Origin: Rhodocyclales bacterium
GTDB taxonomy: Bacteria; Pseudomonadota; Gammaproteobacteria; Burkholderiales; Rhodocyclaceae
Assembly: GCA_016177805.1 (NCBI GenBank)
Contig: JACOUN010000054.1
Location: 1-64,000 of the forward strand
Length of the DNA stretch: 64,000 nucleotides
Reading direction: 5' to 3'
Part shown: positions 56,148-64,000 of the stretch, piece after piece
How the letters are laid out: the number at the start of each line of letters is the position of its first letter
How positions within the stretch are numbered: the stretch's first letter is position 1
Notes under the pieces: model-generated
Told to the model about the DNA's origin: nothing
Seen by the model: only the letters and a program-made list of their open reading frames with translations
The model's database searches: none
Made by a program: the position numbers and the translations under genes

Positions 56148-56923
56148 TGATCTCCCTGCTTCGCAACGTTGGCACCTCGTTCCAGCACGCTCTTGAAGAA
56201 CCGCTGGACAAAGGGATGAGCCCCGGCGACGGTATCCTGCACCGAAGCGTAACTTACGATGCGGCGCTCGGCCAGCACGGCAACCCTGGTCGACAGCGCC
56301 ATCAGGGTATCGATATCGTGTGTAACCAGCACTATGGTCAGATGCAATCGGCGTTGCAGGCCGCGTATCAGATCCACGAACGAGGCGCTCAGATCCGGGT
56401 CCAGGCCCGCGGTGGGCTCATCCAGCAGCAACAGTTCGGGCTCCAGTGCCAGCGCGCGCGCCAGGGCAACCCGCTTGATCATCCCGCCGGACAACTCCGC
56501 AGGCATCAATAGTGCGTGTTCCGGAGCGAGTTCCACCATGGCCAGCTTGCGTGCCACCAGGTCGCGGATCTCAACGCCGCTGGCTACGCGCAATTCACGC
56601 AACGGAAAACCGATGTTCTCCGCAACGTTCAACGCCGAAAACAAGGCGCCCTGCTGGAACAACACCCCGAAACGGCGCCGCCGCACGCGCTGTTCCGCCA
56701 TGTCGCCCGACAACAGAGGCTCGCCGAACAGCTTGACCGTGCCGCGATGCGGTCGGGTCAGTCCGATGAGGTGACGCAGCAAAGTGGTCTTGCCGCTCCC
56801 CGACCCGCCGATCAACGAGACGATCTCACCCTGCTCGACCCGCATCTCCAACCCTTCGTGCACGATGTTGCTGCCGAACCGCGTCGCGATGCCGTGCAGC
56901 TCTATGACCGGCGGCGCCCTCAA
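56141..56923 (-). CDS. MlaF-like ABC transporter ATP-binding protein
   Basis: 260 residues. Walker A IGGSGSGKTTLL, signature ELSGGMIKRVALARAL, Walker B LLLLDEPTAGLDP, H-loop LVTHDIDT. The GGMIKR signature is typical of the MlaF/Ttg2A group. The TTG at 56923 overlaps the permease stop by 4 bases and has AGGGG upstream; no ATG or GTG fits. Energises the phospholipid transporter. Confidence 0.92.
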   Translation of the reverse strand: MRAPPVIELHGIATRFGSNIVHEGLEMRVEQGEIVSLIGGSGSGKTTLLRHLIGLTRPHRGTVKLFGEPLLSGDMAEQRVRRRRFGVLFQQGALFSALNVAENIGFPLRELRVASGVEIRDLVARKLAMVELAPEHALLMPAELSGGMIKRVALARALALEPELLLLDEPTAGLDPDLSASFVDLIRGLQRRLHLTIVLVTHDIDTLMALSTRVAVLAERRIVSYASVQDTVAGAHPFVQRFFKSVLERGANVAKQGDQC

Positions 56924-58047
56924 AAAGGTACCCCTATCGAGCGGGTTGCGATTGCGAAGACCGCATCGACCAGGATCACGACCGTGATCGCGGCGACCAC
57001 CGAAGCCGTGGTGTTCGCCGACAGGCTCTCGGTATTGGGTTTGACGCGCAGTCCGAAATGGCACGCCACCAGCGCGATCAATACTCCAAAGACGTAGCCC
57101 TTGGCGAGCGCGATATACAGGTTTGCCAGCGGAACCACGCGCGGCAAGGTATCGATGAAGAAGCCGAAGCTCAGACCGAGCTGCAGCCAGGCCGACACCA
57201 TGCCACCGAATATCGCCGCCGCCGAGGTCCACAGCACCAGCAACGGCATCGCGATCGACAGCGCGATGACCTTGGGCAGCACCAGGCGCAGGCTGGGCGA
57301 GATACCCATGGCGCTGAGCGCATCGATTTCCTCGGTGACCCGCATCACCCCGAGTTGCGCAGTCATCGCCGAACCGGAACGCCCCGCGATCAGCACCGAC
57401 ACCAGCACCGGCCCCAGTTCCCGGATGATGCCCAGGCCGAGGATGTTGACGATGAACACGTCCGCGCCGTAGGCACGCAACTGCAATGCTGACAGATAGG
57501 ACAGCGCCACCCCGATGAGAAAACCCACCAGCGCGGAAACCGGCATGGCCCGCACGCCGACCTTGAACAGGTTGGCCGATATCTCGCGCAACGGCCAGTC
57601 GCGCGGGGTCTTCAGTACGTGGGTCAGATCCAGGACGAGCTGGCCAAACAACTGGACGAAGCCCGACACATGCGAATGAAAGCGCAATGCCGCCCCACCC
57701 AGCAGGATCACGCTATCCACCGGGGTGCGTCGATGCGGGCTCGGCAGTGGTTCGGCGCTGGCACGCGCGACCTCGTCGATCGTCGCTCGCAGCTCGTTTC
57801 CCAGCGTAACCGCGGACGGCCAGCGTTGCTGCCAGATACGCCACAGCAAGGTCGCGCCGAAGCTGTCCAACCGCCCGACGTCGTCCAGTTCCCAGCGCGT
57901 GGCGGAACCGGCTTGCGCTAGCTGACGGCGCAACCGTGCGATATCCGGCGCCAGCATGTGCAGAGTCCAGTCACCCCTGAGGCGCATTGTGCCGTCGCCC
58001 AAAGGGTCCATGGTCGCCGTGGGCTGGTTGTCGGAGCGATCCGGCAT
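56920..58047 (-). CDS. MlaE-like ABC transporter permease with N-terminal STAS domain
   Basis: 375 residues. The first about 100 residues form a STAS-like domain (LDDVGRLDSFGATLLWRIW), a role played by separate MlaB in E. coli. The permease part follows with GVRAMPVSALVGFLIGVALSY, ELGPVLVSVLIAGRSGSAMTAQLG, EEIDALSAMGISP and five to six helices, typical of MlaE. It lies 5 bases after ppx. Confidence 0.93.
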   Translation of the reverse strand: MPDRSDNQPTATMDPLGDGTMRLRGDWTLHMLAPDIARLRRQLAQAGSATRWELDDVGRLDSFGATLLWRIWQQRWPSAVTLGNELRATIDEVARASAEPLPSPHRRTPVDSVILLGGAALRFHSHVSGFVQLFGQLVLDLTHVLKTPRDWPLREISANLFKVGVRAMPVSALVGFLIGVALSYLSALQLRAYGADVFIVNILGLGIIRELGPVLVSVLIAGRSGSAMTAQLGVMRVTEEIDALSAMGISPSLRLVLPKVIALSIAMPLLVLWTSAAAIFGGMVSAWLQLGLSFGFFIDTLPRVVPLANLYIALAKGYVFGVLIALVACHFGLRVKPNTESLSANTTASVVAAITVVILVDAVFAIATRSIGVPF

Positions 58048-58052
58048 GGCGT

Positions 58053-59552
58053 TCAGGCGGACGGCGATTCGCTACCGGGCGTCTTGATCGCCAGGCCGCG
58101 CCCGACCGAAAGCCACTGTCGCTGCTCTTCTTCGATTGCCGCGATCGTGAGCGGCAGCTTTTTCAGCCACCCTTCACGGACCACCACCGCGAAGCCGTTA
58201 TCGGTACGGGAAATCGAAATCGGCGGCACTCCCCGCCCGTCGCGGGCACGATGAAAGATACAGGCCAGACGCAAACATACGATCAGCATCCAGTCCGGGC
58301 TATCCTCTTCCAGTGCCGCAATACGTGCGAGCTTGCCGCGATGCGCGAGCACGATACGCGCGAGGCGGGCCTGATCCATGCGTGAAAAACCGGGCATGTC
58401 GGCGTTGGCCAGAACATAGGCGCTGTGCTTGTGGTAGCTCGAATGGGCGACCGAGATGCCAATCTCGTGCAGACGCGCGGCCCAGGCCAGAAACAGCCGA
58501 TCCGGGTGTTCCTTGTCCACCGCGCCGGGATCAAGGCAGGTCAGCAGATGGCAAGCGGTCTCGGCCACCGCGTCAGCCTGAGCGACATCAACCTGGTAAC
58601 GCGACATGAACCCGGACACCGTCGCATCGCGCAGGTCGTGGTGGTGGTAGCGTCCCAGCAAGTCGTACAGCACGCCAAGACGCAGCGCTCCTTCGGAAAA
58701 TGTCATGTGTTTCAATCCGAACTCCTTGAACACCGCGGACATGATGGCAAACCCACCCAGCAGCACCGGCATGCGGTCGCCCTTCACCGCCGCCAGATCC
58801 AGCCGATCCAGCCGGCCCGCGCGCAGCAATTCGATGCGCAGCTTTTCCAGGCCTTCGAGACAGATCCCGTTTTCGGACAGTCCATTCTGTTCCAGCACAT
58901 CGACCAGCGCCTTGGCCGAGCCGCTGGAGCCGACCGCCACCTCCCAGCCGACTTCCCGGTACGCGTGTGCAATGGCCTGCAACTCGCGCCGCGCCGCGAG
59001 TTCCGCCTCCTTGAGGCTGCGCTTGTCGATACGCCCATCAGGAAAGTAGCGCAGGCTGAAGCTGACACAGCCCATGTACAGGGACTCCAGCATCAGCGGC
59101 TGGAAGCTGCGACCAATGATGAACTCTGTCGATCCACCCCCGATGTCGACCACCAGTTGTTGCCGATGCGGATCGGGCAGCGTGTGCGCCACGCCGACGT
59201 AGATCAGACGTGCCTCCTCGCGACCCGCGATGACCTCGATCGGCACGCCCAGCGCCGCTTCGGCCTTGAGCAGGAACTGCGGCGCGTTCTTCGCCACGCG
59301 CAAGGTGTTGGTGGCCACGGCGCGTACCGAATCCGGACCGAAGCCCTGCAGCCGTTCGTTGAAGCGACGCAGCGCATCGAGCCCGCGCTGCTGCGCGGCC
59401 AGATCGAGCAGTTTGCCGTCCGAGAGGCCCGCCGCCAGTCGCACCGGTTCCTTGAGGCCATCGAGCGGATATATCTGATCGTTGACGATCCGCCCGACCT
59501 GCAGGCGGAAACTGTTGGAACCCAGATCAATCGCAGCGATCAGTTCATGCAT
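58053..59552 (-). CDS. ppx: Exopolyphosphatase (Ppx/GppA family)
   Basis: 499 residues. ASKHA phosphatase: LIAAIDLGSNSFRLQVGR, EARLIYVGVAHTLPD and VVDIGGGSTEFIIG are the nucleotide-binding motifs; the C-terminal half has an HD-like helical region (LHEIGISVAHSSYHKHSAYVLANADMPGF). Degrades polyphosphate or pppGpp. The ATG at 59552 (MHELIAAIDLG) is preferred. It is divergent from ppk1. Confidence 0.94.
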   Translation of the reverse strand: MHELIAAIDLGSNSFRLQVGRIVNDQIYPLDGLKEPVRLAAGLSDGKLLDLAAQQRGLDALRRFNERLQGFGPDSVRAVATNTLRVAKNAPQFLLKAEAALGVPIEVIAGREEARLIYVGVAHTLPDPHRQQLVVDIGGGSTEFIIGRSFQPLMLESLYMGCVSFSLRYFPDGRIDKRSLKEAELAARRELQAIAHAYREVGWEVAVGSSGSAKALVDVLEQNGLSENGICLEGLEKLRIELLRAGRLDRLDLAAVKGDRMPVLLGGFAIMSAVFKEFGLKHMTFSEGALRLGVLYDLLGRYHHHDLRDATVSGFMSRYQVDVAQADAVAETACHLLTCLDPGAVDKEHPDRLFLAWAARLHEIGISVAHSSYHKHSAYVLANADMPGFSRMDQARLARIVLAHRGKLARIAALEEDSPDWMLIVCLRLACIFHRARDGRGVPPISISRTDNGFAVVVREGWLKKLPLTIAAIEEEQRQWLSVGRGLAIKTPGSESPSA

Positions 59553-59799
59553 GACATGGGGTGTGGTGCAGTGATAGGTGCGAAGCATTCTATCAGCCTG
59601 TTACGGCTGGATACGGATCGAATGGAACCAAGCCTGCGAGATACGAGTCAGCACCGCCTCGGCACCGTTGGCTTATCCCTGCGACACCACTCGGGTATGC
59701 TGCGTAATATGTCCTTCATGTTGTAATGCGAAAATCGTCCGAATAACAACCGTCGTTGCGCATTGCCAAGCCATGGGCGCAACCCGCATAGGTAAACAG

Positions 59800-61884
59800 A
59801 TGAGAGCCCCTGAACGCGTCGCTCCCCAGTTCCCGACCGAGCACTTCTTCAATCGGGAGCTGTCACAGCTGCGCTTCCATCGGCGCGTGCTCAACCAGGC
59901 CGCGGACAAGAAGGTGCCGTTGCTGGAGCGGCTGCGCTTTTTGTGCATCGTGTCGAGCAATCTGGATGAATTCTTCGAGATCCGGGTGTCCGGCATCAAG
60001 GAACAGATACGCCTGGGTAGCCGCGGGGTCGGCTCGGATGGCCTGCAGGCGGCGGAGTTGCTCGACCGGGTGAGCAAGGAAGTCCACGGCATCATCGCCG
60101 ACCAGTACGAACTGCTCAACGCCGAGATCCTGCCCGCGCTCGAACAGGAAGGCATCGTGTTCCTGCGCCGCAGCCTGTGGAATGAGGCCCAACGCGCCTG
60201 GATCAAGGATTACTTCGATCGCGAAGTCAATCCGGTACTCACCCCGATCGGGCTCGATCCCGCACACCCGTTTCCACGGGTGCTTAACAAGAGCCTGAAC
60301 TTCGCAATCGAACTCGAAGGCCGTGACGCCTTCGGGCGCGACTCCGGCGCAGCCATCGTCCAGGCACCGCGCGCCCTGCCACGCGTGATCCGGCTGCCCA
60401 AGGACATCAGCGACCATGAATACACCTTCGTATTCCTGTCGTCGGTCCTGCACGTGCATGTCGACCAGCTCTTTTCCGGCATGCGCGTGCTGGGCTGCTA
60501 CCAGTTCCGCGTCACGCGCAACTCCGATCTGTTTGTCGACGAAGAAGAGGTCAAGGACCTGCGCGCCTCGCTCAAGGGCGAGTTGCAGCAACGCCACTTC
60601 GGAGACACGGTCCGCCTGGAAGTGGCGGACACCTGCTCCGAGAAAATGGAAGCCTTCCTGCTGCAGCAGTTCCTGCTCACGCGGCGCGATCTGTATTCCA
60701 CCCCTGGCATCGTCAACCTGGTGCGCCTGATGCAGGTGCCCGACTGGGTGTCGCGTCCGGATCTGACCTATCCGTCGTTCCTGCCGGGCATCCCCAAGGG
60801 CCTGGACAAGAAACAGGACATGTTCGCGGCGATCCGGCGTCAGGACATCCTGCTGCACCACCCATATCAGAGCTTTGCGCCGGTCATCCAGTTGCTGCGC
60901 AGCGCGGCGGACGATCCGCAGGTGCTAGCAATCAAGATGACCGTGTATCGCACCGGCTCGGAATCGGTGCTGATGGAACACCTGGAACGCGCCGCGCAGA
61001 AGGGCAAGGAAGTCACGGTGGTGCTCGAACTGATGGCGCGTTTCGATGAAGAAGCCAACATCGCGCTCGCCAACCGTCTCGAAGAGGTCGGCGCGCACGT
61101 GGTGTACGGCGTGTTCGGCTACAAGACCCACGCCAAGCTCCTGATGTTCGTGCGTCGCGAAGAAGGCCGGCTGCGTCGTTATGTGCACCTGGGCACGGGC
61201 AATTACCATCCGCGCACCACCCGTTCCTACACCGATTTCGGACTGCTCACCTGCAACGAGGAAATTGGCGACGACGTGGCCGAAGTCTTCAAACAGCTCA
61301 CCGGCCTCGGCCAGGCCACCACGCTCAAGCACCTATGGCAGGCGCCCTTTACCCTGCATCGCAACGTGGTTGCGGCAATCAACGCCGAAGCCGACGCGGC
61401 GCGCGCCGGGAAGAAGAGCCGCATCATGGTCAAGATGAATGCGTTGCTGGAGGCCGAAACCATAGAAGCGCTGTATGCGGCCTCGCAGGCGGGGGTGCCG
61501 ATCGACCTGATCATACGGGGCGCCTGCGCCCTCAAACCAGGGGTCGTGGGGCTGTCCGAGAACATCCGGGTGCGCTCGGTGGTGGGACGATTCCTCGAAC
61601 ACCACCGCATTTTCATGTTCCACGCCGGTGGCGAACAAAAAGTGTATCTGTCGAGCGCCGACTGGATGGACCGCAACTTCTTCCGCCGCATCGAAGTCGC
61701 GTTCCCGGTGCTCGATCAGCGCCTCAAGCGACGGGTGATCCGCGAAGGCCTGCGTGCCTACCTGGCCGACAACAGCCAGTCCTGGGACATGCTGGAAGAC
61801 GGCCGCTACCGTCGTCGCGCCTCGCGCGGCATGAAGCGCTCGGCACAGTTGATGTTGCTCTCGGATCTGGCAACGAATAGCTAG
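59800..61884 (+). CDS. ppk1: Polyphosphate kinase 1
   Basis: 694 residues. Makes polyphosphate from ATP. N-terminal FFNRELSQLRFHRRVL, SNLDEFFEIRVSG, then catalytic segments IKMTVYRTGSES, ELMARFDEEANI, YKTHAKLLMFVRREEG (phosphohistidine region) and HLGTGNYHPRTTRSYTDFGLLT. The start ATG at 59800 lies just before PTEHFFNREL. The TAG stop is part of the CTAG end of a MITE-like element, so the last residues may come from the element. Ppx is divergent. Confidence 0.96.
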   Translation: MRAPERVAPQFPTEHFFNRELSQLRFHRRVLNQAADKKVPLLERLRFLCIVSSNLDEFFEIRVSGIKEQIRLGSRGVGSDGLQAAELLDRVSKEVHGIIADQYELLNAEILPALEQEGIVFLRRSLWNEAQRAWIKDYFDREVNPVLTPIGLDPAHPFPRVLNKSLNFAIELEGRDAFGRDSGAAIVQAPRALPRVIRLPKDISDHEYTFVFLSSVLHVHVDQLFSGMRVLGCYQFRVTRNSDLFVDEEEVKDLRASLKGELQQRHFGDTVRLEVADTCSEKMEAFLLQQFLLTRRDLYSTPGIVNLVRLMQVPDWVSRPDLTYPSFLPGIPKGLDKKQDMFAAIRRQDILLHHPYQSFAPVIQLLRSAADDPQVLAIKMTVYRTGSESVLMEHLERAAQKGKEVTVVLELMARFDEEANIALANRLEEVGAHVVYGVFGYKTHAKLLMFVRREEGRLRRYVHLGTGNYHPRTTRSYTDFGLLTCNEEIGDDVAEVFKQLTGLGQATTLKHLWQAPFTLHRNVVAAINAEADAARAGKKSRIMVKMNALLEAETIEALYAASQAGVPIDLIIRGACALKPGVVGLSENIRVRSVVGRFLEHHRIFMFHAGGEQKVYLSSADWMDRNFFRRIEVAFPVLDQRLKRRVIREGLRAYLADNSQSWDMLEDGRYRRRASRGMKRSAQLMLLSDLATNS

Positions 61885-62047
61885 TGGTCTGCTTCGCAAA
61901 TACCGAAACACGAAAACGCGTCTTGTGGCGCATGGCTGCGTTGCTCATCCTCGCAATAGTTACGACTATTGCTGCGGTTCGCGCCTTGCCCTGCACCTCA
62001 AACCATCGTTTTCGTCATGTTCCTTGATTTGCGAAGCAGACCACTAG
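61881..62047. repeat. MITE-like element with perfect 21-bp terminal inverted repeats, copy 2
   Basis: A 167-base element. Its ends are exact inverted repeats: CTAGTGGTCTGCTTCGCAAAT (61881-61901) and its complement (62027-62047). The core (61931-61990) is the reverse complement of the core at 27111-27166 (TGGCTGCGTT and TCGCGCCTTGCC shared). It fills the gap between ppk1 and relA and could also act as a bidirectional terminator. Confidence 0.85.
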
Positions 62048-62074
62048 CCTCCGGGCAGGCGACGCGGGCCGCGC

Positions 62075-64000
62075 TCAGCGGCGCCGCGCATCGATCACGT
62101 CGGGCACTTCACAGATCAACGCAGTCGCCCGCTGGATCTGGGCCGCGCCACTGACTTCAAGAGTAAAGCGCATGTAGGCTTTGCCCTTCTTGGTCAGCGA
62201 ATTGGCGCCAGTCACGTTGAGCTTCTCGCGCGACAGCACCTCCGAGATATCACGCAGCAATCCCTGCCGGTCCATCGCTTCGACCATGATGTCGACCGAA
62301 AACACGGATTGCGGCCCCTTGAACGCATCGCCCCCCCAAGTCGCCTCTATCACCCGTTCAGGCTGCCGTTCGACCAGGCGCCGGAAGTCCTTGCAGTCGA
62401 CACGATGTATCGACACCCCCCGCCCCCGCGTCACGAATCCCTTGATCGCGTCGGGTGGCGCCGGTTTGCAGCAGCGGCTGAGGGAAGTCATGAGCTTGCC
62501 CACGCCGACCACCAGCACCTTGCCACTCGTGTCCCCCGAACGGCTGCGCCCCAGCACGATTTCCGGTTCGGACTCGGCAGATGGGGGCGCGTCCGGCGCG
62601 CGCAGGCCGATCTGCACCGCCCGTGGCCCGACCTCACCCCGCCCGGCGGCGACGAACATCGCCTCGGCCGACTTGAACCCGAGCCGACCCGCAAGCTCGT
62701 CGATGTTGGCCTGGGACTGCCCCTCGCGCTGCATCTCACGGGTCACGAAGCTGCGTCCGCGCGTCAGCAACTCCGCCTCTTCGAGCTGGCTGAAGTACTG
62801 CTTGATCTTGGTGCGGGCGCGGCTCGTCGCGATGTAACCCAGCTGCGGGTTGAGCCAGTCGCGCGACGGTCCGCCTTCCTTGACCGTCGTGATCTCCACC
62901 GTCTGCCCGCTTTCCAGGCGCGTGTTGAGCGGCACCAGGTGTCCGTCGACCTTGGCGCCACGACAACGGTGCCCAAGCTCGGTATGCAGGCGGTAGGCAA
63001 AATCGATGGGCGTGGCGCCGGCGCGCAAGTCGATCACACGCCCCTGCGGCGTCAACAAATAGAGGGTGTCGTCGAGCGAGGCGCGCTTGAACTGTTCGAC
63101 CCACTCGGCCGAATCCGCGACCTCGTCGCGCCACGACAACAGGCTGCGCAGCAACGCGATCTTCTCGTCGTAGTCACCCGCGTGACCACTGCCTTCCTTG
63201 TAACGCCAGTGCGCGGCCACCCCCAGTTCGGCGTGGCGATGCATGTCTTGGGTGCGGATCTGCACTTCCAGCGAACGCCCGTCCTCGGCATACACCGCCG
63301 TGTGCAACGACTGGTAGTTGTTGCCTTTGGGTCGGCTGATGTAGTCATCGTATTCGGCGGGAATCGGTTGCCAGATACGATTGACGATATCGAGCACGGT
63401 GTAGCAATCCTGCACCCGGTCAACCAGTACGCGCACCGCGCGGATGTCGTAGATGCGCGAAAAATCCACCTTCTTGCCGCGCATCTTGTTGTAGATGCTG
63501 TAAATGTGCTTGGGGCGCCCCTGGATCTCGGCCGTGATCCCGACTGCGGCAAGCTCGCTCCGGAGCCTCTCGATGGCCGCGCGGATGAACGCCTCGCGCT
63601 CCGAACGCCGCTCGTCCAGCATCCTGGCGATGCGTTTGTAGGTGTCCGGCTCAAGAAAACGGAACGACAGATCCTCAAGCTCCCACTTGAGCTGCCACAC
63701 GCCCAGACGGTTGGCCAGCGGTGCGTAGATGTCCTGGCTCTCGCGCGCCACCTCCGCACGGCGCGGCACATCGTGTTCGGTGTAGTAGCGCAGGGTCTGG
63801 GTGCGTGAGGCGAGACGCAGCAGCACCACGCGGATGTCGGCGACCATCGCCAGCAACATCTTGCGCAACACTTCGGTATGAGCGCGTACTTCAGGCGCAC
63901 TCGCACTGGCGGCCATGCGCGTGAGCGGGCGCAGGCCGTTGAGCCTCACCAAGCCATCCACCAGACTGGCGACGACCGGGCCGAAGCGCCGCTCCAGCAA
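62075..64000 (-). CDS. relA: GTP pyrophosphokinase RelA, partial (start beyond window)
   Basis: 641 C-terminal residues of a RelA/SpoT protein; the N-terminus is outside. The synthetase domain has RGRPKHIYSIYNKMRGK, YDIRAVRVLVD and the EYDDYISRPKGNNYQSLHT motif, whose ExDD form is typical of the monofunctional synthetase RelA rather than SpoT (RxKD). The remnant HD part LASRTQTLRYY lacks the usual hydrolase pattern (LADRLHNMRT). TGS and zinc-finger-like CCKPAPPDAIKG and a C-terminal ACT domain follow. The stop is 27 bases from the MITE-like element. Confidence 0.94.
   Translation of the reverse strand: MLERRFGPVVASLVDGLVRLNGLRPLTRMAASASAPEVRAHTEVLRKMLLAMVADIRVVLLRLASRTQTLRYYTEHDVPRRAEVARESQDIYAPLANRLGVWQLKWELEDLSFRFLEPDTYKRIARMLDERRSEREAFIRAAIERLRSELAAVGITAEIQGRPKHIYSIYNKMRGKKVDFSRIYDIRAVRVLVDRVQDCYTVLDIVNRIWQPIPAEYDDYISRPKGNNYQSLHTAVYAEDGRSLEVQIRTQDMHRHAELGVAAHWRYKEGSGHAGDYDEKIALLRSLLSWRDEVADSAEWVEQFKRASLDDTLYLLTPQGRVIDLRAGATPIDFAYRLHTELGHRCRGAKVDGHLVPLNTRLESGQTVEITTVKEGGPSRDWLNPQLGYIATSRARTKIKQYFSQLEEAELLTRGRSFVTREMQREGQSQANIDELAGRLGFKSAEAMFVAAGRGEVGPRAVQIGLRAPDAPPSAESEPEIVLGRSRSGDTSGKVLVVGVGKLMTSLSRCCKPAPPDAIKGFVTRGRGVSIHRVDCKDFRRLVERQPERVIEATWGGDAFKGPQSVFSVDIMVEAMDRQGLLRDISEVLSREKLNVTGANSLTKKGKAYMRFTLEVSGAAQIQRATALICEVPDVIDARRR

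Overview
This window looks like chromosome of a high-GC, Gram-negative, denitrifying betaproteobacterium, most plausibly Rhodocyclales (Thauera/Azoarcus/Zoogloea-like). The taxonomic call is an inference. It rests on base composition, a cytochrome cd1 nitrite reductase, an EtfBA/acyl-CoA dehydrogenase module, and gene orders such as yciB-yciI-bolA-ppiC, tsaB-rimI-udg and relA/ppk1/ppx. No phage genes, insertion-sequence transposases, rRNA, tRNA or CRISPR arrays were seen. Coding density is high, and the genes lie in short operons on both strands.

Layout. 1-5.7 kb: the 3' part of dnaE2 (error-prone polymerase) carrying a frameshift, a pabB-pabC fusion, a cluster of short palindromic repeats, and trmA. 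5.7-9.3 kb: two unknown membrane proteins, then a DsrE-family protein with an MFS transporter. 9.3-13.1 kb: a TetR-controlled MacB-like ABC exporter (TetR, adaptor, permease, ATPase) with a clear operator. 13.2-19.4 kb: metY, a haem-motif GGDEF-EAL protein and a chemoreceptor. 19.4-28.6 kb: a denitrification/nitric-oxide section with nirS, a NosR/NirI-type flavo-iron-sulfur membrane protein, and hemerythrin + DUF2249 + an NnrS-like membrane protein. Two FNR/Dnr-type boxes lie upstream of nirS and of the hemerythrin gene. 28.6-32.3 kb: radA, a LysR regulator and lplT.

32.3-37.7 kb is the most unusual part. Two YeeE/YedE-family transporters flank a one-strand gene set for a cupredoxin-like periplasmic protein, a five-haem lipoprotein cytochrome, a small secreted protein made almost only of NPCAAK repeats, and a monohaem cytochrome c with the same repeats at both ends. 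I know no characterised system of this composition. It is the best candidate here for an undescribed periplasmic redox/metal/sulfur system.

37.7-64 kb is mostly core and lipid metabolism: udg-rimI-tsaB, a second chemoreceptor, an OmpR/EnvZ-type pair, yciB-yciI-bolA-ppiC, acyl-CoA dehydrogenase with etfBA and a TetR regulator, tatD, an enoyl-CoA hydratase homologue, an acyl-CoA synthetase, a phospholipid-transport ABC system (mlaEFD-like plus a PqiC-like lipoprotein), ppx, ppk1 and the 3' part of relA. Two MITE-like repeats (27.1 kb and 61.9 kb) share a conserved core but have different ends; the second contributes the ppk1 stop codon.
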